A model generated the notes under the pieces. That model did no database searches, had not been told where the DNA came from, and saw nothing but the letters and a program-made list of their open reading frames with translations. Both the position numbers and the translations under genes were made by a program. A stretch of 64,000 nt of DNA from Desulfurivibrio dismutans (GTDB lineage: Bacteria; Desulfobacterota; Desulfobulbia; Desulfobulbales; Desulfurivibrionaceae), in NCBI RefSeq assembly GCF_029210385.1, contig NZ_JARGDQ010000004.1:124001-188000 (forward strand), read 5' to 3'. Below, piece after piece: positions 36,939 to 45,910 of this stretch (its first letter is position 1; each line of letters begins with the position of its first letter).

Positions 36939-38348
36939 ATGGCAGCCAGTTTGCTGATTATCGATGATGAAACCGACCTGCTGGAGGCCCTGGCTCGGAT
37001 TCTGCCCGAGGAACTGGCCGAGGTGGAGGTGGCAACCACCAGTGAAGCCGCCGCCGGGCTGGAACTGATCCGGGAGCAGAGCATCGACGTGCTGCTGCTG
37101 GATATCCGGATGCCGGAGGTCAGCGGCCTGGATCTGCTGACCGAGGTGAAAAAGATCGACCCCTGGGTGACGGTGGTGATGATGACCGCTTACGGCGGCA
37201 TTGAAACGGCGGTGACGGCGGTCAAGCGCGGCGCCTACGATTTCATCACCAAGCCCTTTGAGATTCCAGATCTGGTCAGGGTTTTGCTGCAAGCCCTGGA
37301 GCGCAGCCGCCTGATCCGGGAAAACATGAACCTGCGCCAGCAGTTGCCGGAGCAGGCCGGCTTTGCCGGTTTAATCGGCCAGTCCCCGCGGATGCGCAAG
37401 CTTTATGAGGGTGTCCAGGCCCTGGCCAATACCGATTACAGTGTGCTGATTAGGGGGGAGTCCGGTACCGGCAAGGAACTGGTGGCCCGGGCCATTCATC
37501 AACTGAGCAAGCGTGGCCAGCGTCCCATGGTCACCGTCAACTGCCCGGCGATCCCCGAGCACCTGTTGGAAAGCGAGTTGTTCGGTCACAAGAAAGGGTC
37601 CTTTACCGGGGCGGAAAAGGACCATGCCGGCCTGTTTCTGGAGGCCGACGGCTCCACCCTGCTGCTGGATGAAATCGGCGATATTCCGGTGAGCGTGCAG
37701 ACCAAACTGTTGCGGGCCCTGCAGGAACGGGAGATCCGCCCGGTGGGCGGCGATAAGCCCCGCAAGATCAATGTTCGCATCATCTCCAGCACCAACCAGG
37801 ATTTGGAAACCAAGATCAAGGAGCACAGCTTCCGGGAAGATCTCTATTATCGCCTCAATGTGGTTACCCTGCACACGCCCTCGCTGGCCGAGATTCCCGA
37901 GGATGTGCCGCTGCTGGCCGATTACTGCCTGCGGGCCGTCTGCCGGGAGCTGGAATTACCGCCCAAGGGTTTCAGTGTCGCCGCCCTGCGGGAGATCGCC
38001 CGCCGCAAGTGGCCCGGCAATGTCCGGGAGTTACAGAATTTTGTCCGCCGTATGGTGCTGTTTGCCCCGGACCAGGAGATCGGGCTGGCGGAAATCGGCG
38101 CCGTGGAGGAACAGACGGCGGGTCCGGCCGCGGCCGGTAACGGTGCCGAGGGTCGGCGGTCGGCCATCGAGCCTTATCTGCAGAGTAAGGATGAACTGGT
38201 GGACCGCTTCACCGCCGACTATCTCCAGCAACTGCTGACCATGACCCAGGGTAATGTCACCCAGGCGGCGGGGTTGGCGGTGTTAAGCCGGGTGGCCCTG
38301 CAGAAGATCATCAAGCGGCAGGGTCTGAAATCCGAAAATTTCCGGTAA
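36939..38348 (+). CDS. NtrC-family sigma-54-dependent response regulator
   Basis: The 469-residue regulator has a receiver domain with phosphoacceptor D55 (DVLLLDIRMPE), an AAA+ ATPase (Walker A GESGTGKE near 173; the sigma-54 contact loop reads GSFTGA near 221) and a C-terminal Fis-type helix-turn-helix (GNVTQAAGLAVLSRVALQKIIKRQGL). It is the cognate partner of the haem kinase. The sigma-54 promoter and dyad in the divergent region make usp and the transporter its likely targets. Its TAA stop is supplied by the left arm of element G. Confidence 0.92.
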   Translation: MAASLLIIDDETDLLEALARILPEELAEVEVATTSEAAAGLELIREQSIDVLLLDIRMPEVSGLDLLTEVKKIDPWVTVVMMTAYGGIETAVTAVKRGAYDFITKPFEIPDLVRVLLQALERSRLIRENMNLRQQLPEQAGFAGLIGQSPRMRKLYEGVQALANTDYSVLIRGESGTGKELVARAIHQLSKRGQRPMVTVNCPAIPEHLLESELFGHKKGSFTGAEKDHAGLFLEADGSTLLLDEIGDIPVSVQTKLLRALQEREIRPVGGDKPRKINVRIISSTNQDLETKIKEHSFREDLYYRLNVVTLHTPSLAEIPEDVPLLADYCLRAVCRELELPPKGFSVAALREIARRKWPGNVRELQNFVRRMVLFAPDQEIGLAEIGAVEEQTAGPAAAGNGAEGRRSAIEPYLQSKDELVDRFTADYLQQLLTMTQGNVTQAAGLAVLSRVALQKIIKRQGLKSENFR

Positions 38349-38453
38349 GCGGGCATCAGCACCGCACCTTGCGGCGATAAGCCCGGCTTGCGTCCTGGGG
38401 GTAAGCGGCGTCGGTCTGCTTGCCGCAATCTGTGGCACCGCTGCCCGCTTACC
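38344..38453. repeat. Palindromic element G (110 bp) carrying the stops of both flanking genes
   Basis: Arms GGTAAGCGGGCA and TGCCCGCTTACC are perfect complements. The core is in reverse orientation (GCTTGCG...GCTTGCCGC). TAA at 38346-38348 ends the regulator gene and TTA at 38449-38451 ends the UDG-like gene on the other strand, so both convergent reading frames stop within the arms. Confidence 0.85.
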
Positions 38454-39318
38454 TGGCTGGTTGTTTTTGCTCATTTTTTTGCAGGAATTTTTGGATTATT
38501 TGTAGATCCTGCCAGGCGGCTTTTTTCATTTCCGGGTTGTGCCGCAGAAAATCCGGGGCCAGGGTGGGCATCAGGGGGATTTGGCGGTATTGGTGGAATC
38601 GCCCCCGCAGTTGCAGCAGGTTTTTGTTGGTGTTCAGCAGGGTTTGGGCCGCCAGGGGGCCCAGGGTGCAGATCAGGGTCGGGCGGATGGCCGCAATTTG
38701 CTGCTGTAAAACAGGCAGACAGGCGCGGATGGAGGCCGGGTCGGGTTTGGCGGTTTTCGCCGAATACTGCGCGGCCGGCGCTGGAAGGCATTTGACCAGG
38801 GTGGTCAGGTAAACCTCTTGTCTTTTGAGCTGGATGGCAGCCAGCATGCGGTCCAGCAGCTCGCCGGCCTCTCCTTGGCAAGGCAGGCCGGCGCTTTCTT
38901 CCGCCGGGCCGGGAAAATCAGCCACCAGCAGCAGTTTGGCCGTTGCTGCTCCCTGGCCGAAGATAACTTTTTGGCGCCATTGATGGTGGGGGCACTGTTG
39001 GCAATCCTGGAGCCGTTCTGCCAACAGGGCCAGGTTCGGGGGTTCCCGGTCGGTCTCGGGCGTCGTTCGACGTTCGGGCCCGGGGGAGCGGTTGGCGGGG
39101 CGGCCCGGGTGTACGGTTTTTTCCCCGGTCGGCCTTTTTTCGGAGGCGCGTGGCCCCGGTTGCTGTTCCGCCGAGGCCTTTACCAGGCGTTGTAGTCCGG
39201 CGGCAGCCGGGTAGGACTCGATGCCCAATTCCCGGTGCAAAAGCACCAGGCCGCGCAGTTCGGTCAGAAAGCGGCGCAATTGGCGTGGATCGGCTGGGGG
39301 CGAGGGTTTGTCGGGCAT
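38449..39318 (-). CDS. Type-4-like uracil-DNA glycosylase superfamily protein with altered catalytic motifs
   Basis: The 289-residue protein has a disordered, proline-rich N-terminal third and a UDG superfamily domain from about residue 100. The four Fe-S cysteines of type 4 enzymes are present in order: CQQC, KCLP and the C of RACLPVL. The catalytic motifs differ. The usual GEGPGEEED reads ADFPGPAEES, and the second-motif HPAYLLRNP reads APDFLRHNP, so its histidine is replaced by alanine. It may therefore have a different base specificity, or no glycosylase activity. The stop lies in element G. Confidence 0.75.
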   Translation of the reverse strand: MPDKPSPPADPRQLRRFLTELRGLVLLHRELGIESYPAAAGLQRLVKASAEQQPGPRASEKRPTGEKTVHPGRPANRSPGPERRTTPETDREPPNLALLAERLQDCQQCPHHQWRQKVIFGQGAATAKLLLVADFPGPAEESAGLPCQGEAGELLDRMLAAIQLKRQEVYLTTLVKCLPAPAAQYSAKTAKPDPASIRACLPVLQQQIAAIRPTLICTLGPLAAQTLLNTNKNLLQLRGRFHQYRQIPLMPTLAPDFLRHNPEMKKAAWQDLQIIQKFLQKNEQKQPAR

Positions 39319-39519
39319 GGCTGGGATATCCTGGGAAGCCGGGGGGGCAAACCCGGGGCTGGCTCTTTTGCTCTTCTTCCGTTATGTTGAACTGTTCGTA
39401 ACTATCCAGCTCATTCTGGCACGTAACTGTTCAATCAAATAACACGACCGGGAAGCGTCGGCAAGTGACATTCCCCCAGGAACTCTTAAGGCACCATCAC
39501 TGCAGGGAGGCGCAGTCTT

Positions 39520-40122
39520 ATGGAAACCATCAAGGCCATTGAAAGCAGAAGGGCCATCAAGCATTTCGATCCCAATCACCGGATGAGCGAGGCCGAGGAG
39601 CACCAGCTGCTTTCCATGGCTTTGCTCTCGCCCACCGCTTTCAATATCCAGAACTGGCGTTTTGTGCTGGTGAAGGACCCCATCCTCCGCCAGTTGATCC
39701 GGGCTGAGGCCTGGGACCAGGCCCAGGTGACCGATGCTTCGCTGCTCATTGTGCTGTGTGCCGATCTTAACAGTTGGGAGAATAATCCGGAGCGTTACTG
39801 GCACAACGCCCCGCAAGAGGTGCAGGAATATCTGCTGCCGGCCATCGAATTTTATTACCGGGATAAACCCCAGGTCCAGCGGGACGAGGCCATGCGCTCC
39901 TGCGGTATTGCCGCCCAGACCCTGATGTTGGCGGCGCAAAGCATGGGCTACGATTCGTGCCCCATGGACGGTTTTGACTACGAGGCGGTGTCCCGCCTGA
40001 TCAACCTGCCCGAGGATCATGTGGTGGCAATGTTTGTGGCCATCGGCAAAGGGACCAAGCCGGCCTGGCCGCGGGGCGGGCAACTGCCTTTGGAAGAAGT
40101 GGTGGTGGTTGATCGTTTTTAG
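39520..40122 (+). CDS. Nitroreductase family flavoprotein
   Basis: The 200-residue FMN enzyme starts METIKAIESRRAIKHFDPNHRM, with the S-R-R motif that binds FMN phosphate, then LLSPTAFNIQNWRFVLV, MRSCGIAAQTLMLAAQSMGYDSCPMDGFD and the final VAIGKG. Family members use NAD(P)H to reduce nitro compounds, quinones or other acceptors as cytosolic dimers; the natural substrate cannot be told. A strong GGGAGG site precedes the ATG. The 201-bp gap upstream contains two copies of the arm-like motif (GTAACTATCCAGCTCA, 39398-39413, then GTAACTGTTCA). Confidence 0.88.
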   Translation: METIKAIESRRAIKHFDPNHRMSEAEEHQLLSMALLSPTAFNIQNWRFVLVKDPILRQLIRAEAWDQAQVTDASLLIVLCADLNSWENNPERYWHNAPQEVQEYLLPAIEFYYRDKPQVQRDEAMRSCGIAAQTLMLAAQSMGYDSCPMDGFDYEAVSRLINLPEDHVVAMFVAIGKGTKPAWPRGGQLPLEEVVVVDRF

Positions 40123-40236
40123 TTCATATTGAGTAAAATACTTGAATTTAACTGCTTAATAAGCTAATCCTGCCTCCATTGAAGTTTAGTCAAGTGGTCA
40201 GAGATTAATTGAACGATACTTGTCGCGGAGATTATT

Positions 40237-40743
40237 ATGGGAAAGTCACTGGTTGAAATGGCAGCGGAGCTGGTTCAGGCCCAATGTTCATCAACAAGCA
40301 TGTCGGCGGAAGAGATGGTGCAGTCTTTACAGTCGACCTACAATGTGCTGCATTCATTGCAGCATGATGAGGCCCGCGGGGCCGCAACTGAGGCTGGTCA
40401 GGCGCAGGGGGCTTTCAGCGATAAGCCCGAGAAGTCGATCCAGAAACATAAAATAGTTTGTCTGGAGTGTGGCGAGGAGTTCAAAATGCTCTCTCCCAAG
40501 CATCTCTTCTCCCACGGCCTGACCGGCCGTGAATATCGCCAGAAATGGGGCCTGTCCCTGCGTCAGCCCCTGTGCGCCAAAGAGTTGTCCGACCGGCGCA
40601 AGAAGTCCGGCAAGGCTCGGGGACTGCCGGAAAATCTGCGCAAAGCCATTGTCGCCCGTAGCGGTAAAGGCGCCAAGAAGGCCCCGACCGGCGCCAAAAA
40701 AACCGTGGTCCGCAAGAACAAAGCGTCGGCCGCTAAGTCCTGA
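40237..40743 (+). CDS. MucR/Ros-family zinc-finger transcriptional regulator
   Basis: The 168-residue protein has a MucR/Ros core at about residues 70-125: HKIVCLECGEEFKMLSPKHLFSHGLTGREYRQKWGL, with the C-x2-C and H-x3-H zinc ligands, followed by a basic Lys/Ala-rich tail. These proteins bind AT-rich DNA and control surface polysaccharide and cell-cycle genes in alphaproteobacteria; deltaproteobacterial members are little studied. The N-terminal ~65 residues are helical and are not part of the zinc domain. Good GGAG site. It stands alone between nitroreductase and murI. Confidence 0.88.
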   Translation: MGKSLVEMAAELVQAQCSSTSMSAEEMVQSLQSTYNVLHSLQHDEARGAATEAGQAQGAFSDKPEKSIQKHKIVCLECGEEFKMLSPKHLFSHGLTGREYRQKWGLSLRQPLCAKELSDRRKKSGKARGLPENLRKAIVARSGKGAKKAPTGAKKTVVRKNKASAAKS

Positions 40744-40783
40744 TGTCCTGATGCAATTCTTAAAGCTTTAACCGGCCCGGCAA

Positions 40784-41587
40784 ATGATAGGTGTTTTTGA
40801 TTCCGGGGTGGGCGGCATGACGGTGGCCCGAGCCATTGAGCAGGCCCTGCCCGACTACCGCTTGGTCTATTTCGGAGATCTGGCCCGCACGCCCTACGGC
40901 TCCAAGAGTGCGGCCACCATTTCCCGTTATTCCTGCCAGAATGTCGATTTCCTGCTCGCCCGTGGAGCCCGGATCATCGTGGTGGCTTGCAACTCGGCCG
41001 CCAGTGTGGCTACCGCAACCCTGCGGGCAACCTATGACCTGCCCCTTTTCGAGGTGATCGGCCCGGCGGTGGCCCAGGCCGCCCGCCTCAGCACCCATGG
41101 TCGGGTGGGGGTGATCGGCACCCGGGCCACCATCCGCAGCGGGGTTTATGAGCAGCTACTGCAGCAGCAAAACGCCGCTTGCCGGGTTTTCTCCGCCCCC
41201 TGTCCGCTGCTGGTCCCTCTGGTGGAAGAGGGCTGGCTCGATAAACGGGAAACCAAGATGATCCTGCGCCGCTATCTGGCGCCTCTGCAGCAGCAGCAGG
41301 TGGATACCCTGGTGCTGGGCTGCACTCATTATCCCTTGCTCAAGGAACTGATCCAGCGCCGAATCGGCTCCCGGGTTCGGGTGATCGATTCCTCCAAGGC
41401 GCTGGCCGAGGAACTGGCCGCCTTTCTCAAAGCCAACCCAGAGGTAGCCCAAACCCTAAACCGCCGGGACGAGGGAGATAATCTCTATTATGTCTCCGAT
41501 GTCACCGAGGCGGCCACCCAGACCGCCCGGCGCATCTTCGGCCGTTCCATTGAGTTGCACGCTGCTACCGGTACCGGCGATATTTAA
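40784..41587 (+). CDS. murI: Glutamate racemase
   Basis: This 267-residue cofactor-free racemase supplies D-glutamate for peptidoglycan. Both catalytic cysteines are present, C69 in VACNSA and the second in LGCTHYPLL (about residue 183), together with the FDSGVGG and YFGDLARTPYG motifs. The ribosome site is weak, and the ATG at 40784 gives the expected family N-terminus. It heads a short plus-strand run with lolA and a phosphodiesterase. Confidence 0.94.
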   Translation: MIGVFDSGVGGMTVARAIEQALPDYRLVYFGDLARTPYGSKSAATISRYSCQNVDFLLARGARIIVVACNSAASVATATLRATYDLPLFEVIGPAVAQAARLSTHGRVGVIGTRATIRSGVYEQLLQQQNAACRVFSAPCPLLVPLVEEGWLDKRETKMILRRYLAPLQQQQVDTLVLGCTHYPLLKELIQRRIGSRVRVIDSSKALAEELAAFLKANPEVAQTLNRRDEGDNLYYVSDVTEAATQTARRIFGRSIELHAATGTGDI

Positions 41588-41625
41588 ACGTATTACCGGC
41601 TTAACCCCATCCCGAGAGAAGGAAA

Positions 41626-42333
41626 ATGTCCTTGTTGCTGCGAAAAAACATGTTTTTTGGCGGCCGGCCCCTGCTGCTGCCCTTACTGTGCTTTTTGTTG
41701 CTGTCTTACGGCCAGGCGGCCATGGCGACCGACGTGGAACCGGAGCCGGAAGAACTGGCCGGCCGGTTGCAGGAAATCTATGACCAGGTTGCCGGTTTTA
41801 AGGCCGAATTTCGGCAACGGACGGCCATGCCCATGAGCCGTCGGCAGCGGGTGGGGGAAGGGCGAGTGATGTTTCTCAAACCCCATCAGATGCGCTGGGA
41901 GTACGAGACGCCGGACCACCAGGTGCTGGTGGGCGACGGTAAGGAGGTCAGGCTGTATCTGGCTCGCAGCAACCAGATGATGATCAGCGAGGTGGATACC
42001 TACCTGGACTCCGATGTAACGTACGCCTTTTTCGCCGGTACCGGCGATATCCTGCGTGATTTTGTCGTAACGGCGGTGCCGGAGTGGGAACGGCCCACTC
42101 TTCCGGCCGGTTATTACGCCCTGCGTCTGGAGCCTCGCGAACTGCATTCCCAGGTGGAGTATCTCGATCTGCTGGTGGGGGGGGAGCCCTTTTTTATCCG
42201 GCGGCTGGACATCGTCGATCACTTTGGCAGTGTCACCACCCTGGAATTCTCCGGGGTTGAACTGGACCCCGACCTGCCCGCCGATTTTTACCGCTTCGAG
42301 CCGCCGGCCGACACCGAAATTATGCGCAACTAG
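41626..42333 (+). CDS. lolA: Outer-membrane lipoprotein carrier LolA-like protein
   Basis: The 235-residue protein has an N-terminal signal peptide (hydrophobic run LLLPLLCFLLLSYGQAAMA) and a LolA fold: FKAEFRQRTAMPMSRRQRVGEGRVMFLKPHQMRWEYETPDHQVLVGDGKEVRLY is the usual beta core of the carrier. It would shuttle lipoproteins across the periplasm between LolCDE and the outer membrane. The start is backed by AAGGA just upstream. Confidence 0.88.
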   Translation: MSLLLRKNMFFGGRPLLLPLLCFLLLSYGQAAMATDVEPEPEELAGRLQEIYDQVAGFKAEFRQRTAMPMSRRQRVGEGRVMFLKPHQMRWEYETPDHQVLVGDGKEVRLYLARSNQMMISEVDTYLDSDVTYAFFAGTGDILRDFVVTAVPEWERPTLPAGYYALRLEPRELHSQVEYLDLLVGGEPFFIRRLDIVDHFGSVTTLEFSGVELDPDLPADFYRFEPPADTEIMRN

Positions 42334-42391
42334 AGCAGTTTTCGGCAATTGTTTTTTGGTTTAACTTCTTGATTTACAAAGGTGGCTGTCA

Positions 42392-42913
42392 ATGCGGATT
42401 GCCGTTATTTCCGATACCCATGATCACATCGCCCACCTGCGGGCGGCGGTGACTTATTGCAATTCTTACCAGGTGGGTCTGATCATCCATTGCGGGGATT
42501 TGATTTCGCCCTTCATGCTCTCCGAGTTGGCCGCCTTTGGTGGGACGGTACATCTGGTCTACGGCAACAACCCCGGGGACCGGCACCTGATCTCCCAGTT
42601 CTGCGGCACCAAATTTCCCGGCCTGACTCATCACGGCGAATTCGGCGCGGTGGAAGCGGCGGGGCTCAAGTTTGCCTTTACCCACTACCCCCAGCTGGCC
42701 CGGGGCATGGCGGCCCAGGGCAACTTCGATGTGGTCTGCTGTGGCCATAACCATCGTTACCAGGTGGAGCAGATCGGTGAGACCCTGCTGATCAACCCCG
42801 GCGAACTGCTGGGCAAGGACGACCAGCCCGGCTTTGCCATCCTCGATGCGGCCAGCCGTCGGGTGGAAAGGGTGGAGATCGGCGATCGTCGCCGGGCCGG
42901 GGCGGACAAGTAA
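42392..42913 (+). CDS. YfcE/MJ0936-type metallophosphoesterase
   Basis: The 173-residue cytosolic phosphodiesterase carries the dimetal motifs in order: D and H in VISDTHDHIAHL, GD in IHCGDLISPF, YGNNPGD, and GHNH in CCGHNHRYQVE. Family members hydrolyse simple phosphodiesters in vitro; the natural substrate is unknown. It converges with rlmB, with 25 bp between stop codons. Confidence 0.9.
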   Translation: MRIAVISDTHDHIAHLRAAVTYCNSYQVGLIIHCGDLISPFMLSELAAFGGTVHLVYGNNPGDRHLISQFCGTKFPGLTHHGEFGAVEAAGLKFAFTHYPQLARGMAAQGNFDVVCCGHNHRYQVEQIGETLLINPGELLGKDDQPGFAILDAASRRVERVEIGDRRRAGADK

Positions 42914-42938
42914 GCGCAGCGCCGGCGGTGGCTGGTAA

Positions 42939-43814
42939 TCAGCCCTGCTGGCGGCGTATTTCGCTCAGGATCACCCCGGTGGCCACCGCCACGTTGAGGG
43001 ACTCCACCCCGGCGGCCATGGGGATGGCGATCTGGTGGTCGCAATGGCGGCTAACCAGGGGGCGGAGGCCTTTTTGTTCGTTGCCCATCACCAGGCAGAC
43101 CGGACCGCTGAAACTGGTGTGATACAACTGCTGCGGGGCCCGGCCGCCGGCGCCGTAGATCCAGAATCCGTGTTTTTTCAGCTCTGCCAGGGTGTTGGCC
43201 AGGTTGGTCACTTGGCAAATGTTGACCAGTGGCAGGGTGCCGGCGGCGGCCTTCATCACCGTGCCGCTCAGCGGGGCGCTGCGGTCCTTGGGGATGATCA
43301 GGCCGTCGGCGCCGAAGGCGGCGGCGGTGCGGATGATGGCCCCCAGGTTACGTGGATCCTGGATGGAATCCAGCGCCACCAGCAGGGGGTTGCTTTTGCC
43401 CGCCAGCCCGGTGAGCAGGTTTTCCAGGGTTGTGTTGGCGTCGGCTTTAACCTGGGCCACCACCCCCTGGTGACTGATCCCTTCCTGGGCAAAGGCCGGC
43501 GGCAACTCTTCATGCACCGCAATGCCGTGGCGCCTGGCCAGTTCGGCCAACTCCCGGCGGCGCTGGTCGTTACGATGCGCGCTGATGAACAGTTGCTCGA
43601 TGCTTGCCGGACGGTGGGCCAGCAGGGCCCGGACGGCATGGAAACCCCAGGCCGCGTTGGCGGGCAGCGACTCGTGTGGTGCAGGGCGGCGTTCCTGGTC
43701 AGCCCTTGGTTTTGCTGGCCTGGCGGCCCTGGCTGACCGGGGATGCTTGCCGGGTAGGGATGGACTGTCGGCCGAGGGTGGCCGGCGTGTTTGATCTGGC
43801 GGCCGCTTTTTCAT
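42939..43814 (-). CDS. rlmB: SpoU/TrmH-family 23S rRNA 2'-O-methyltransferase
   Basis: The 291-residue protein has a basic, disordered first ~45 residues, an RNA-binding substrate domain (about 50-125) and a SPOUT methyltransferase domain with the three motifs NLGAIIRTAAAFGADGLI, VMGNEQKGLRPLV and IPMAAGVESLNVAVATGVILSEI. This layout matches RlmB, which methylates G2251 of 23S rRNA, though closely related enzymes act on other sites. It overlaps the gmk stop by 4 bp, so it is translationally coupled at the end of the yicC-remA-gmk-rlmB unit. Confidence 0.88.
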   Translation of the reverse strand: MKKRPPDQTRRPPSADSPSLPGKHPRSARAARPAKPRADQERRPAPHESLPANAAWGFHAVRALLAHRPASIEQLFISAHRNDQRRRELAELARRHGIAVHEELPPAFAQEGISHQGVVAQVKADANTTLENLLTGLAGKSNPLLVALDSIQDPRNLGAIIRTAAAFGADGLIIPKDRSAPLSGTVMKAAAGTLPLVNICQVTNLANTLAELKKHGFWIYGAGGRAPQQLYHTSFSGPVCLVMGNEQKGLRPLVSRHCDHQIAIPMAAGVESLNVAVATGVILSEIRRQQG

Positions 43815-44422
43815 GAGCTGAACGGGGGCAGAGGGTTGCCGTCGGGTCGGCGCCGGCGGCGGCAGCGCTCAGCGGCAATGATGGCCCGCAGCAGCCCTTC
43901 GGCCTCGGCCAGAACATCGTTGATCACCAGGTAATCATACCAGTCGGCCTCCTGCATCTCTTGCCTGGCGTTTTCCAGGCGCCGGGCGATTACCTCCGGG
44001 GTGTCGGTGCCGCGGCCTCGTAATCGCTCTTCCAAAACCCTGGCCGAGGGCGGGGCGATGAAAAGAAAAACGGCCGGCAAGTCCACTTGCTCTTTAAGTT
44101 GCCGGGCGCCTTGGACATCGATGTCCAGCAGGATGTCCTTGCCGTCGGCCAGCCCCTGCTCTATCGCCCCCCGGCTGGTGCCGTAGAAGTTGCCGTGCAC
44201 TTCGGCCCATTCCAGAAAATCTCCCGTCTCCCGGCGGCGGAGAAACTCCTCCCGGTCGACAAAATGGTAATCTATTCCGTGCTGTTCGCCGGGGCGCGGC
44301 GGCCGGGTGGTGTGAGATACGGAAAAGCCGATGCGCGGAGTATCAACCAGGATTCTTTTCAGCAGGGTGGTCTTGCCGGCCCCGGAGGGGGCGGAAACCA
44401 CCAGCAGGCATCCTTGGCTCAT
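43811..44422 (-). CDS. gmk: Guanylate kinase
   Basis: This 203-residue P-loop kinase converts GMP to GDP. It has the Walker [51 protein letters not shown], and the Walker B-like [13 protein letters not shown]. It overlaps remA by 4 bp upstream and rlmB by 4 bp downstream. The remA-gmk order is common in bacteria. Confidence 0.96.
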   Translation of the reverse strand: MSQGCLLVVSAPSGAGKTTLLKRILVDTPRIGFSVSHTTRPPRPGEQHGIDYHFVDREEFLRRRETGDFLEWAEVHGNFYGTSRGAIEQGLADGKDILLDIDVQGARQLKEQVDLPAVFLFIAPPSARVLEERLRGRGTDTPEVIARRLENARQEMQEADWYDYLVINDVLAEAEGLLRAIIAAERCRRRRRPDGNPLPPFSS

Positions 44423-44712
44423 CTGGTTGCGTCCTTAAGCTGTTCTTCCTCGCCCTTGCCCCGTTGCTCCAGCGGGGTGGAAAAGCGCAGGGAGATGGTC
44501 TCCGGCTGCACGGCCGAGAGCACCACGTGGTTGCTGTCCAGGATGATGATGGAGCGGGTGCGGCGGCCTTCGGTGACGTCGATCAGCCTTTTCTGTTCCT
44601 TGGCCTCTTCCCGCAGTTTTTTCATCGGCGAGGATTTGGTGTTGACCACTGCCAGTATTCGCCCGGCCGGCACGGCATTGCCGAAACCGACATTGATCAT
44701 GCGCTGATCCAT
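44419..44712 (-). CDS. remA: RemA-like (DUF370) DNA-binding protein
   Basis: The 97-residue protein matches Rem[60 protein letters not shown]. In Bacillus RemA activates matrix genes by binding DNA as a ring-shaped oligomer. In other phyla the gene is usually found, as here, between yicC and gmk. The frame is open to 44784, but ATG 44712 gives the expected short N-terminus and has AGGA upstream; 44700 is an alternative. The tail ([16 protein letters not shown]) is polar. Confidence 0.85.
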   Translation of the reverse strand: MDQRMINVGFGNAVPAGRILAVVNTKSSPMKKLREEAKEQKRLIDVTEGRRTRSIIILDSNHVVLSAVQPETISLRFSTPLEQRGKGEEEQLKDATR

Positions 44713-44794
44713 TGTCTGTTTTTTCCTCATCTTGGTTGCGGCCGCTTGCGGCCGAGGGGCCAGGCCCCGGGGTACGGACTGCATGCAATCGGGC

Positions 44795-45676
44795 TTACTC
44801 CAGATTCTGCACCTGTTCCCGCATCTTTTCCACTTCGTTTTTCATCTCCACACTTAACTGGGCCACCCCCGCCTCGCTGATCTTGGAGGCGATGGTGTTG
44901 ATCTCCCGGAAGAACTCCTGCAGCAGAAAATCCAGCCGCCGGCCGGTGGGCTCATTGGCGGCAAGAAAGGCGGCAAACTGGTTCAGGTGGCTGTCCAGCC
45001 GGGCCAGCTCTTCGCTGATGTCGGCCTTGTCGGTAAGCAGGGCGATCTCCTGGGCCAGCCGGATGGGTTCGAGGTCGGTGTCGCCCAGCAGCTTGCTCAG
45101 GCGCTGCTGCAGCTTGTCGCTCCGCCGGGCGATCAACGTCGGCAGTTCAACCTGCAGGCGTTCCAGGTGGCGGTGCAGCCCGGCCAGGTACTGGCGCAAC
45201 TCTTCCCTGGTGGCGGCCCCCTCCTGTTGGCGCATGATCCTGGTGCTCTCCAGGGCGGCCACCAGGGCCTGGCGGATCAAGGGCCAGTCGCCTTCCGGGT
45301 CTTGTCTGATTTCGTCGGTGGTAAAAATACCGGGGAGGTCTTTTAACATGTTTAGCGAAGGCCGGTCGGCCAGGCTCAACTCATCCCGCAGCAGGTTTAA
45401 ACCGCGCAGGTATTCCCGGGCCAGTGGCAGATCCACCGCCAGAGCGGCGTCGCTCGCGCCACCTCTCTGGCTCAGGGTTACCTCCACATGCCCGCGGCTG
45501 TATTCCCGGCCCACTTCCCGTTTGGCCGCTTCTTCCAAAGAGGTGTAGGCGCGGGGAAGGCGTACCTTGATATCACAGTAGCGGTGGTTGACCGAACGGA
45601 TCTCCACCGTCCAGGTGCGTTCGCCGGCGGTGGCCTCGCCACGGCCGAAGGCGGTCATGCTGCGGGGAAAATTCAT
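44795..45676 (-). CDS. yicC: YicC/YloC family endoribonuclease-like protein
   Basis: This 293-residue protein starts, with ATG 45676, as [22 protein letters not shown], the conserved family opening (SMTGFGR), and ends [45 protein letters not shown], the conserved C-terminal signature. YicC proteins form toroidal hexamers that cleave RNA in E. coli. The open frame reaches 45730, but the extra 18 residues are not family-like. It is the first gene of a four-gene unit with remA, gmk and rlmB; the upstream 45677-45910 has no gene. Confidence 0.9.
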   Translation of the reverse strand: MNFPRSMTAFGRGEATAGERTWTVEIRSVNHRYCDIKVRLPRAYTSLEEAAKREVGREYSRGHVEVTLSQRGGASDAALAVDLPLAREYLRGLNLLRDELSLADRPSLNMLKDLPGIFTTDEIRQDPEGDWPLIRQALVAALESTRIMRQQEGAATREELRQYLAGLHRHLERLQVELPTLIARRSDKLQQRLSKLLGDTDLEPIRLAQEIALLTDKADISEELARLDSHLNQFAAFLAANEPTGRRLDFLLQEFFREINTIASKISEAGVAQLSVEMKNEVEKMREQVQNLE

Positions 45677-45910
45677 TAATTTCGATCTCGTTACGGGTTG
45701 GTCGAACTTATAAGCTAAACAGGAGTGCAACTATAAACCAAGGTACCGGGCCATGGCAAGATTCTCTTACGTGCAAGCACATCCTAAGTATATGGTCATA
45801 TCGGCCCAACTGCCTGGAGGGTATATGATCAGCCCCAGGTTTTGAGTTAGATGTTGGTTTTTGTTTGATTTTTAGTGCGTTATGTGAGACCACTTTAGTT
45901 GGTGGTCTTT

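Noticed and set aside
45677-45910. Small dyad ATATG-GT-CATAT upstream of the membrane kinase
   Set aside because: Only 12 bases and AT-rich. No adjacent promoter with proper spacing was found, so it is not reported as a regulatory site.
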